A stretch of 33,807 bases of DNA. Source: Myxococcales bacterium (lineage in GTDB: Bacteria > Myxococcota > UBA727 > JABDBI01). Under the pieces are notes generated by a model, which saw only the letters and a list, made by a program, of their open reading frames with translations, did no database searches and had not been told where the DNA came from. The number at the start of each line of letters is the position of its first letter. Positions within the stretch are counted from its first letter, which is position 1. This document shows positions 9,300 through 16,372 of the stretch, piece after piece. The stretch is taken from the NCBI GenBank assembly GCA_023248655.1, contig JAHFEE010000005.1:1-33807 (forward strand), in the 5' to 3' direction. The position numbers were made by a program, and so were the translations under genes.

Positions 9300-9341
9300 A
9301 AGCAGGCGCGCAATCCTAAAGATTGCGCGCCTGCTTATTTT
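9300..9341 (+). terminator. Rho-independent terminator after sdhB
   Basis: A perfect 16-bp stem (9300-9315 with 9321-9336; AGCAGGCGCGCAATC arm) and a 5-nt loop CTAAA, followed by TATTTT. It is strikingly GC-rich in this AT-rich setting and closes the transcription unit running from nosZ to sdhB. The stem is symmetrical, but the T-rich flank favours the + strand. Confidence 0.88.
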
Positions 9342-9410
9342 AATATGAGCTCATATCTGCCTTATTTAATTTTCAAAGTTAGTCATGGTTAAGATTGGTG
9401 AGATATTTTC

Positions 9411-9440
9411 TTGATAATTTTAGCAATTCATTAATTTATT
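9411..9440 (+). promoter_or_regulatory. Candidate promoter abutting the amidase start
   Basis: TTGATA (9411-9416), an 18-nt spacer and TTTATT (9435-9440). Transcription would begin at or next to the ATG at 9446, and no Shine-Dalgarno is visible. If real, the message would be nearly leaderless. AT richness makes chance matches common. Confidence 0.3.
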
Positions 9441-9445
9441 ATTAA

Positions 9446-10402
9446 ATGTATATCCGGTTACTGTTTGTAGTTTTATTTGCCCAATTTATTTATGCTGGCG
9501 CAGATAAATCTTTGCAGGAATCTAAATTAATAATTAATACATATAAACATATTGATAAAACAAAAAATTCACAACTAAACGTAACCAATACAATATCGAA
9601 AAAGAATTTTAAATATAAGTATAACAAAAAACAAAAACCAAAAACAAAAGCTAATGATTTAAAAAAATTTGATTACAGTAAAAACAATATAACAATTGTT
9701 GTAGATCCGGGACACGGAGGAGAGGATCCCGGTGCAGTAGGCATGGGCGGCGCTAAAGAAAAAGACATAACACTGTCAATTTCCAAGCAAGTTAAATATA
9801 TTTTAACAAAAAACATGCCAGGAATTAGAATTTTTTTAACAAGAAACAAAGATATAACTATTTCTTTGCCGGCGAGGACGGATTTTGCCAATCAAATGCA
9901 AGCCACTGTATTTGTATCGCTACACGTCAATTCGTCATTAAATCGAGATATCTATGGTATTGAAACATATTATTTAAATATATCACACGATAAATATAGC
10001 TTAAGGCTAGCCGCCAGAGAAAACGCTATGACGGAAGAAGAAACGTCTAATCTGGAATTTATATTAGCTGATTTATCCATGAAATCCAGCGTGTATGATA
10101 GCTTCAATTTTGGAAGAATAATGCAATATTCTTTATGTGGTAACCTTGCCGAGCAATGGGACAATGTTAGAAATTTGGGAATTAAAAATGCTATGTTTTA
10201 TGTATTAATGGGGGCAAAGATGCCTGCGGTTTTAATAGAGGCTTCATTTGTTTCCAGTAACATAGAAGAGCAAAGATTGGAAAGTTGTGATTATCAGTAT
10301 GCCGCAGCGGAGGGTATTGCAAATGGAATTCAGCGTTTTGTAGAGGAAAAAATATTCAGTGATCAATTTGACACAAATAAACTTCGGAATAAATGGTCAT
10401 GA
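9446..10402 (+). CDS. N-acetylmuramoyl-L-alanine amidase (Amidase_3, AmiA/B/C-like)
   Basis: Exported zinc hydrolase cutting the amide between MurNAc and the stem peptide, used in cell separation and wall remodelling. It has a signal peptide (residues 1-17, ending YAGA) and a Lys/Asn-rich linker (about 20-80) that lacks a recognisable AMIN domain. The Amidase_3 domain follows. Zinc ligands are His90 (VVDPGHGGEDPG), Glu105 (KEKD) and His160 (VSLHVNSS); the catalytic Glu is Glu265 (VLIEASFVSN-like segment). At 318 residues it is shorter than E. coli AmiC because the N-terminal targeting domain is missing. It lies after a terminator, so it begins a new unit. No clear ribosome-binding site. Confidence 0.93.
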   Translation: MYIRLLFVVLFAQFIYAGADKSLQESKLIINTYKHIDKTKNSQLNVTNTISKKNFKYKYNKKQKPKTKANDLKKFDYSKNNITIVVDPGHGGEDPGAVGMGGAKEKDITLSISKQVKYILTKNMPGIRIFLTRNKDITISLPARTDFANQMQATVFVSLHVNSSLNRDIYGIETYYLNISHDKYSLRLAARENAMTEEETSNLEFILADLSMKSSVYDSFNFGRIMQYSLCGNLAEQWDNVRNLGIKNAMFYVLMGAKMPAVLIEASFVSSNIEEQRLESCDYQYAAAEGIANGIQRFVEEKIFSDQFDTNKLRNKWS

Positions 10403-10525
10403 TAACAAAAATGAAATTTCTTAAATTTTTTTTATCAACTGCTTTAATTAATGTGCATCAAAGTTAAAAATAGTTATTTTATTTAGTGCTGCGTATATTA
10501 TTTAACAATAAAAGGAAGTAGGGAA

Positions 10526-11188
10526 ATGACGGATAATGTAATTCTAAATTTCATATTCGTGGGCATTATGTTAATTTTCTCGTTGACAGTACATGAATTT
10601 TCCCATGTGTTAATGGCTAGATTTTTGGGGGATTTGACTGGAAAAAGGATGGGAAGACTTACATTGGATCCATTAAAACATATTGATTTTTTTTGGACGG
10701 TAATGTTTCCGATAATAATGTTAATAATTTCGTCAGTTGTTCCAATACCTGTATTTGCAGCTGGAAAACCGGCACCTTATAATCCAAAATTTTTAAAACG
10801 AAATTTTTTTGGAAATCCTCTTTCAAGAAAAACCGCCGTATCCCTTGTTGCTGTTTCTGGGCCGGTATCAAATTTAATTCTGGCGTTTTTAACAGCATTC
10901 ATCGTAAGTCGTAATTTAAATTCAGATTCGAGCTTGTTATTGCATTCATTTATTTCTTTAAATATTTCATTATTTTTATTTAACCTAATACCAATACCTC
11001 CTCTTGATGGGGAAAAGGTATTATTGGCTTTTTTGTCCAAGAAGGCGACTTACTATTATATAATTTTTCTAAATAAATTTTCATGGACATTGTTTATTCT
11101 TTTAATATTTCTTGCCAGTGGGCCATTGAAATATGCGGTTGATATAATTCATTTTAGACTTTTAAAGATATTAATTTGGTATATTTAA
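10526..11188 (+). CDS. Site-2 protease family membrane metalloprotease (M50)
   Basis: Intramembrane zinc protease of the compact M50 type without a PDZ domain. The first helix carries HEFSH (His23, Glu24, His27), the HExxH zinc site. The second motif NLIPIPPLDGEK (Asn153 to Asp161) supplies the third ligand, matching NxxPxxxxDG. About five hydrophobic segments are visible: residues 5-25, 55-78, 105-127, 140-158 and 185-205. Its 220 residues fit the short family. In many delta-proteobacteria and Firmicutes related genes stand near scpA-scpB-rluB; here rluB follows directly. A GGAAG-type site precedes the ATG. Substrate unknown. Confidence 0.9.
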   Translation: MTDNVILNFIFVGIMLIFSLTVHEFSHVLMARFLGDLTGKRMGRLTLDPLKHIDFFWTVMFPIIMLIISSVVPIPVFAAGKPAPYNPKFLKRNFFGNPLSRKTAVSLVAVSGPVSNLILAFLTAFIVSRNLNSDSSLLLHSFISLNISLFLFNLIPIPPLDGEKVLLAFLSKKATYYYIIFLNKFSWTLFILLIFLASGPLKYAVDIIHFRLLKILIWYI

Positions 11189-11304
11189 ATATATTTACAA
11201 AATTTATAAATTTAAACATTAATAGTGTTACATTGGATTTAATTACACCAGTCTCGTGTTTTCCTATTGCAAATACAAGCAAAAAGAATCATCTTTAAGG
11301 AAAT

Positions 11305-12078
11305 ATGGCCAAAGAGAGACTTCAAAAAATACTAGCTCATGCTGGAGTAGCATCAAGACGTAAAATAGAAGAAATGATTAATATGGGATTAATCAGCGTA
11401 AATGGAAAAACAATCACAAAACAGGGCACTGTTGCAGATGCAGATGTAGATAATATAATGTGCAACGGCGAGCACATTGGCACTGCGCAAGATATATTAT
11501 CAGAACGCACTTATTTATTGATGAATAAACCATACGGCGTGCTGTCTACAACAAAAGATAACACAGGCCGTAGAACGGTTACTGATTTGGTAAAATGTAT
11601 TAGTGAGACTCGCATTTACCCAATTGGCCGCTTGGATTATGATGCAGAGGGGGCGTTATTATTAACTAATGATGGAGCATTAACCAATAAATTAATACAT
11701 CCAAAATATCATGTTGAAAAAATTTATGAAGTTAAAATCAAGGGGTTACCAACAGGGGAACAGCTGGACAAGTTACGTAGAGGAATTTATCTGGAAGATG
11801 GACCAACCGGTCCGTGTAAAATAAAATTTATTAAAAGAGCAAAGATAAACACCTGGGTAAGAGTTATTCTTACACAGGGAAAAAATCGACAAATTAAAAA
11901 GATGTTTTGGCGAATAAAACATCCAGTTTTAAAGATTATTAGAACTCATTTTGCTGGTATTTATTTAGCCGATCTAAAACCAGGAGAATTCAGGAATCTT
12001 ACGAAGAAAGAACTTGGCACCTTGAAAAATTTATCATCTATTTCAAAAGTAGGTCAAGTTAATCGTGGTCGCAAATAG
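11305..12078 (+). CDS. rluB: Ribosomal large-subunit pseudouridine synthase B
   Basis: Modifies uridine in 23S rRNA helix 89 (U2605 in E. coli numbering) by family analogy. An S4 RNA-binding domain (residues 4-60: RLQKILAHAGVASRRKIEE) precedes the RsuA/RluB catalytic domain, with MNKPYGVLST and GRLDYDAEGALLLTNDG. The catalytic aspartate is Asp111. LTQGKNRQIKKMF near residue 195 is a second conserved motif. Its 257 residues are normal. Its end overlaps the pgsA start by 14 nt. RluE/RluF or RsuA are alternatives within the same family; S4 plus length favours RluB. Confidence 0.93.
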   Translation: MAKERLQKILAHAGVASRRKIEEMINMGLISVNGKTITKQGTVADADVDNIMCNGEHIGTAQDILSERTYLLMNKPYGVLSTTKDNTGRRTVTDLVKCISETRIYPIGRLDYDAEGALLLTNDGALTNKLIHPKYHVEKIYEVKIKGLPTGEQLDKLRRGIYLEDGPTGPCKIKFIKRAKINTWVRVILTQGKNRQIKKMFWRIKHPVLKIIRTHFAGIYLADLKPGEFRNLTKKELGTLKNLSSISKVGQVNRGRK

Positions 12079-13063
12079 TATTACTTTAATTAGGATTTTT
12101 TTTCTTCCTATTCCTTGCCTAATTTTATTATTTTTTAGCCCAATATCATATTGGGCTGCTTTTATTTTATTTGTATTTCTTGGCGCAACAGATTTTATTG
12201 ATGGATCAATCGCCAGAAGAGAAGGACCAACTATTTTAGGTGCTTTTTTGGATCCTGTTGCGGATAAAATTTTTATTGCGGCAATAGTTCTGTCATTAAG
12301 TGGAAATAAATGGATTCCGTATTGGTTTCCAGCAGCAATTCTTTTTCGGGAATTTTTATTAACAGTTCTTAGAAGTAGTTTAATGTTAAGAAACGAATAT
12401 ATAAAAACGAGTTTATTTGCAAAAATTAAAACCATCATTCAAATGGGTGGTTTTGGGACGATTTTTATAACCTTATTTTTGCCACTTGGTTTCTCGATTA
12501 CCATTGCAGTACTTTTTTTTATGCTTTTTATTTTTATATATAGTTGGTATTTTTTGTTCAAAATAAATACACCATACTGGCTATCCACGATCATATTTGC
12601 TTTTTTGTACTGGTTTATACTTTTAATTCTAATACCAACAAAAATGGCCGTTACTATGCAATGTTACGTGATTCTAGGAATCACTTGGATTAGTTCTTTT
12701 GAGTATTTTAGGATTGGATTTCTTGTATATAAAAACAAAAAACCAGAAAAACAGGATATTGTGCGTCTTTTATGGGCAATAAGCCACAGCATATATATAG
12801 CAATCGCAACATTTCATGGTATAAGTTATATAATTCCCATATTAATCAATATTTCGTTTGAACTAGGACTTGGTGGCATTGATAACATTCTTGCCATTAA
12901 ACATAAACTTTTAAATTGGAAATTGTTTCTAGCTAGTTCATTGTCAATTTGTTTACTTTTACCATTCTTTAATCCAAAGATATCTGGAATATTAACTGGT
13001 ATAAGTGCTGCGTGTTTCTTGTATAGTGTTTTTAAGGTAAGACGAGAATTTGTTTCAATTTAG
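12065..13063 (+). CDS. pgsA: CDP-diacylglycerol-glycerol-3-phosphate phosphatidyltransferase-like protein with extra C-terminal membrane domain
   Basis: The N-terminal half (residues 1 to about 168) is a CDP-alcohol phosphatidyltransferase of the PgsA type, making phosphatidylglycerol phosphate. All catalytic acids are present: Asp43, Asp46, Gly47, Ala50-Arg51, Gly59, Asp63 and Asp67. PgsA-like FREFLLTVLR and AKIKTIIQ are also there. The Arg51-Gly59 gap is 7 residues, where the family norm is 8 or 9. Residues about 169-332 form a second, unrecognised domain with roughly five more hydrophobic segments and a polar NISFELGLGGIDNILA stretch. PgsA is normally about 180-200 residues. The GTG start lies inside rluB; it places the usual NSITLIRI at the N-terminus. 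Confidence 0.85.
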   Translation: MVANSITLIRIFFLPIPCLILLFFSPISYWAAFILFVFLGATDFIDGSIARREGPTILGAFLDPVADKIFIAAIVLSLSGNKWIPYWFPAAILFREFLLTVLRSSLMLRNEYIKTSLFAKIKTIIQMGGFGTIFITLFLPLGFSITIAVLFFMLFIFIYSWYFLFKINTPYWLSTIIFAFLYWFILLILIPTKMAVTMQCYVILGITWISSFEYFRIGFLVYKNKKPEKQDIVRLLWAISHSIYIAIATFHGISYIIPILINISFELGLGGIDNILAIKHKLLNWKLFLASSLSICLLLPFFNPKISGILTGISAACFLYSVFKVRREFVSI

Positions 13064-13205
13064 AGAATTTGTTTCACCAACTGCCGCAAACCCTCCTCTC
13101 TTTATTTTAACTTTAAAACATTTCGACTTTAAATTGATTTTTAAACTCAGCTTATTTATTTGATTAATAAATGAAGGGAGGAGGGTATGAATCACGCGTC
13201 TGAAA

Positions 13206-13436
13206 TTATTTTTGTTCCTGAGCAGGTTCAGAGGTTGGTTCGGCAGAATGTTCGGAAGTAGTAGATTCGGATTGTGCTGGAGCTGCGGCTTCTTGAGATG
13301 ATTCAGCTGGTGCGGCAGCTTCGGATTGCACTGGTGCTGTCGTTGTAGTATCTACGGTCTTACTGTTATTTTTACATGCTGAAATAATGAATAACATTAA
13401 AGTTGTAGTAGTCAATAAGAAATAACGAACTCTCAT
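13206..13436 (-). CDS. Small Ala/Glu/Thr-rich lipoprotein
   Basis: A 76-residue predicted lipoprotein: a positively charged start MRVRYF, a hydrophobic segment and lipobox FIISAC with Cys21. The mature part is low complexity, rich in Ala, Glu, Ser, Thr, Pro and Gln, with two similar AAAPA..SQ/SE units. It has no fold signature; it is likely an unstructured, membrane-tethered peptide of the envelope. It lies convergent to pgsA and after rnpB in the same direction. No homologue is recognised. Confidence 0.7.
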   Translation of the reverse strand: MRVRYFLLTTTTLMLFIISACKNNSKTVDTTTTAPVQSEAAAPAESSQEAAAPAQSESTTSEHSAEPTSEPAQEQK

Positions 13437-13601
13437 TTAAAAAAATTCCTAATCTAAATAAAATTGCAAACAAGGACCATCATCACGGATTACCTCATCC
13501 ATCGCCATTTAATACCATTTGACCCAATTTTGAACAAGAAAATAAACGGAATTTCTTAATTTGCTTAAGTTCTTTAAATAAAAAACCATCGTACACTCGC
13601 C

Positions 13602-13995
13602 AATTGTTTAAGTGCATATTAAGCCGGGTTTTGTTTTGATCAATTGCTTAATCAATAATGGCCATTTGTCTAGGAATACTGTTACCAATATTCTCGAGCG
13701 GTCTTATTTAGAAATTTCATTTACGAGCAGTAAATCAATAAATTTCACCTTAACCTTTCACTGGGTTGGGTTTGCCATGCCAATCCTGTTTCCACGATTG
13801 CGGTGCGCTCTTACCGCACCTTTTCAACCTTGCCATTGGATTATCTACTTATACATCATATGGCGGTATATTTTCTGTTGCACTTTCCTTCAGGTCACCC
13901 TGACCGGCAATTAACCGGAACCTTTACTCTTAGTGCCCGGACTTTCCTCTCGTTTAATCTTAAAACCAGCGTCCATCTTTAGCACTTAAACAATT
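13602..13995 (-). ncRNA. rnpB: RNase P RNA (bacterial type A)
   Basis: Catalytic RNA that matures tRNA 5' ends. On the minus strand the universal 5' core GAGGAAAGTCCGGGC lies near 13937-13952 and the 3' core ACCCGGCTTA near 13617-13628. The terminal P1 helix is a perfect 14-bp pairing between 13982-13995 and 13602-13615 (AATTGTTTAAGTGC). A GGTAA in the 3' half fits the L15 loop that binds the tRNA CCA end. The length of about 394 nt is normal. It lies 48 nt behind ligA on the same strand. A 100-codon reading frame on the opposite strand is only its shadow. Confidence 0.95.
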
Positions 13996-14043
13996 ATCAT
14001 CAATTAGATAACAAATTGTATCTTTGCAATAGGGAAAATCATT

Positions 14044-15972
14044 TTAAATGGATTCAATGTTTAAGATTTGCAAAAATTCTTTTTCTGAAATAATTTTAAT
14101 CTTCATTTTTTTTGCTTTTTCATGTTTTAGACTATATTTATCACTAACGCTGCCAACTATTAGATAATCTGTAGACTTGGTCACAGAAGTTGCAATTTTG
14201 CATCCACATTGTAATGCTCTTTTTTGTGCTTCCTTGCGTCCAAGTTTTTCCAATGATCCAGTAAAAACTATTGTTTTATTTGAAAACAAATGATCAGCAC
14301 TTAAGGTATCTTTTTTAATTTGTTCTATTTGTACCTGGTTTAATAAATTTTTTATTTCTAATTCAAGTATCTTTAATTCTCTTACAATAGATTCTGAAAT
14401 TGAATTTCCAATTCCAAAATTTTGTTTAAAATCATCAATTTTAGCGTTTAAAATATTTTCCAATGTTTTAAAATAATCTGAAATTATTTTTGCTATTGCA
14501 TATCCTACCTCGCTTAATCCAAGTGATACTAAAAAATCAACTAATAAAATTTTTCTTTTATTGTTAATTTGATACATTAATTTGGTTGCAAGTTTTTCAT
14601 TTACCCGCTCCATTGAACAAAATTGCTGTTTTGTGATTTTAAAAAGATCTGCAGGCTCTTTTAGAAAATTTGCTCGCATTAGTTGATAAATAATTTTTTT
14701 TCCAATTCCATCAATTCTTAAAATTGTACAAAAATGTGCTAATCTAGAAGTTGCTGCACCTTGACAATTTTTAAAGTTTGAACAAAATAAAAACTCTTTT
14801 TCTACAATTGTGGAACTAAGACATGATGGACACTTGTTGGGATAGACATACAATTCCCCATGCGTTTGTAAGACTTTATTCACGTGGGGGATAACATTGC
14901 CGCGACGAGCAATCTCAATCACTGAGTTTTGTTTAAGTTTAAAATTTCTAAATATGCTTAAGTTATGTAGCGATGCTTTTGAAATCTTGGTGCCAGATAT
15001 GAAAACAGGGTCAAATATTGCAACAGGAGTTATAGTTCCAGTACGTCCAATTGACCATTGAACATTTGTTAACTTTGTATTAAAACAATTACCTTGAAAT
15101 TTGTATGCGATACTCCATCTCGGATGATGTGCAGTTAATCCAAGCAGCATTTGATCGTCGATGGAATTTGCTCGAAAAACAATGCCATCAATTTCGAAAT
15201 TTAACTCATTTTTTTGAAATTTCATTGTTTGATAAAACAATTCATATTCCTGTGCTGTTTTTAAAAATTTCACCGGTACAATCTTAAGACCAATTTGTTG
15301 TAAATAGTTGAATTTTTCTAGTTCAGTTTCAAAATCAATACCATAAATATTATATGTAAAAAATGAAAGATGACTTATTGCTGTGGATTTTTTTTTATCC
15401 TTAAGCTTCAGTGCCCCTGCTGCTAAATTTCGTGGATTTGAAAAACTATTTTGATATAAAATGTTAAATTTTGATATAGGTAAGTAAATTTCTCCACGAA
15501 TTTCGATCTCTGAAGACTGGCGATTGATTATTTTCGATGGAATATCGGGTATTCTTAGTACATTCTTTGTGATATCTTCGCCTTCTTTACCGTCGCCTCT
15601 GGTAACAGCAAACTTCAATATTCCATCAATATCGTAATGAATAGAGCAAGCAATTCCATCAATTTTCAACATTGAAACAATTGGCCCCTTTATCCTTTCA
15701 AACCATTTATTGAATGTTATAAAATCATAACATTTATCCAACGACAACATTGGATAAATGTGAGCAATTTTTTTTTCAGAATTTAAATCCGACCCAATCT
15801 GAACGAGAATTGGAGATTCTGGATTCAGCTTATGTAATTCTTGAACTAAATTATCAAATTCATTATCATCAATAGTCGGCTTATTTAAAACAAAATATTC
15901 ATAATTATGACGTTCTATTTTGGTCTCAAGATACTTAATTCTAGCATTATTTTGATAATTTTTATTAAACAT
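14044..15972 (-). CDS. ligA: NAD+-dependent DNA ligase
   Basis: Seals nicks in replication and repair using NAD+. Domains in order: Ia NAD-binding region (residues 1-65), adenylation domain with the nucleophile Lys103 in LKIDGIA, the conserved TRGDGKEGEDIT, an OB fold (about 300-370, RRGNVIPHVNK), a four-cysteine zinc finger (CPSC...CSNFKNC, about 380-400), helix-hairpin-helix repeats, and a C-terminal BRCT domain (about 565-642, KTIVFTGSLEKLGRKEA). Its 642 residues are slightly short but complete. It follows rbfA by 44 nt, an uncommon extension of the nusA-infB operon. Confidence 0.97.
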   Translation of the reverse strand: MFNKNYQNNARIKYLETKIERHNYEYFVLNKPTIDDNEFDNLVQELHKLNPESPILVQIGSDLNSEKKIAHIYPMLSLDKCYDFITFNKWFERIKGPIVSMLKIDGIACSIHYDIDGILKFAVTRGDGKEGEDITKNVLRIPDIPSKIINRQSSEIEIRGEIYLPISKFNILYQNSFSNPRNLAAGALKLKDKKKSTAISHLSFFTYNIYGIDFETELEKFNYLQQIGLKIVPVKFLKTAQEYELFYQTMKFQKNELNFEIDGIVFRANSIDDQMLLGLTAHHPRWSIAYKFQGNCFNTKLTNVQWSIGRTGTITPVAIFDPVFISGTKISKASLHNLSIFRNFKLKQNSVIEIARRGNVIPHVNKVLQTHGELYVYPNKCPSCLSSTIVEKEFLFCSNFKNCQGAATSRLAHFCTILRIDGIGKKIIYQLMRANFLKEPADLFKITKQQFCSMERVNEKLATKLMYQINNKRKILLVDFLVSLGLSEVGYAIAKIISDYFKTLENILNAKIDDFKQNFGIGNSISESIVRELKILELEIKNLLNQVQIEQIKKDTLSADHLFSNKTIVFTGSLEKLGRKEAQKRALQCGCKIATSVTKSTDYLIVGSVSDKYSLKHEKAKKMKIKIISEKEFLQILNIESI

Positions 15973-16016
15973 GTCTAAAGATAAATTTAATTCCGAATTT
16001 TAAATTCTACAAACAG

Positions 16017-16346
16017 TTATTGTTTGGAAATTATGCTATTAAGTAAGCAATTGATTTCATCTGCATGTTTTACGGAATCATCTTGAACCCATTTTAATTC
16101 GGGAGTTATTCGTAATTTTAAACGATTTCCAACTTCCTTTCGTAAATTTTTTCTTTCTATGTCTAAAAATTTTAAAGTTTCATCACATTGCAGGTTACTA
16201 CCAAACAAAGAAAAATAAATCTTAGCTACACTTAAATCCGAATTCAATTTCACCTTTAAGATCGTTAGGATTGCAGGCGTTTTTAAAAGTCTGGTTGACA
16301 GCACTTTTCTAACTTCAGAAGCGATTCTGTCTTGGCGTTTGATCAT
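16017..16346 (-). CDS. rbfA: 30S ribosome-binding factor A
   Basis: Late 30S maturation factor acting on the 16S rRNA 5' end. Its 109 residues form a single KH-like domain: QDRIASEVRKVLSTRL at the start, then AILTILKVKLNSDLSVAKIYFS, the conserved strand following the helix, and LRKEVGNRLKLRITPELKW. Family length is normal (about 110-130). It stands 26 nt behind infB, the usual position. Confidence 0.95.
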   Translation of the reverse strand: MIKRQDRIASEVRKVLSTRLLKTPAILTILKVKLNSDLSVAKIYFSLFGSNLQCDETLKFLDIERKNLRKEVGNRLKLRITPELKWVQDDSVKHADEINCLLNSIISKQ

Positions 16347-16372
16347 TAATTCAAAATTCCTTAAATTGGATA

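Noticed and set aside
13187-13261. 24-codon ATG frame on the + strand after a GGAGGAGG
   Set aside because: It is antisense to the lipoprotein gene and has no protein-like pattern. The purine run also pairs with ACCCTCCTC at 13090-13098, a loose inverted repeat between convergent genes that is too open (about 80-nt loop) to call a terminator.
13612-13914. 100-codon frame on the + strand
   Set aside because: It lies entirely within RNase P RNA on the opposite strand; the RNA core motifs and P1 helix explain the sequence.
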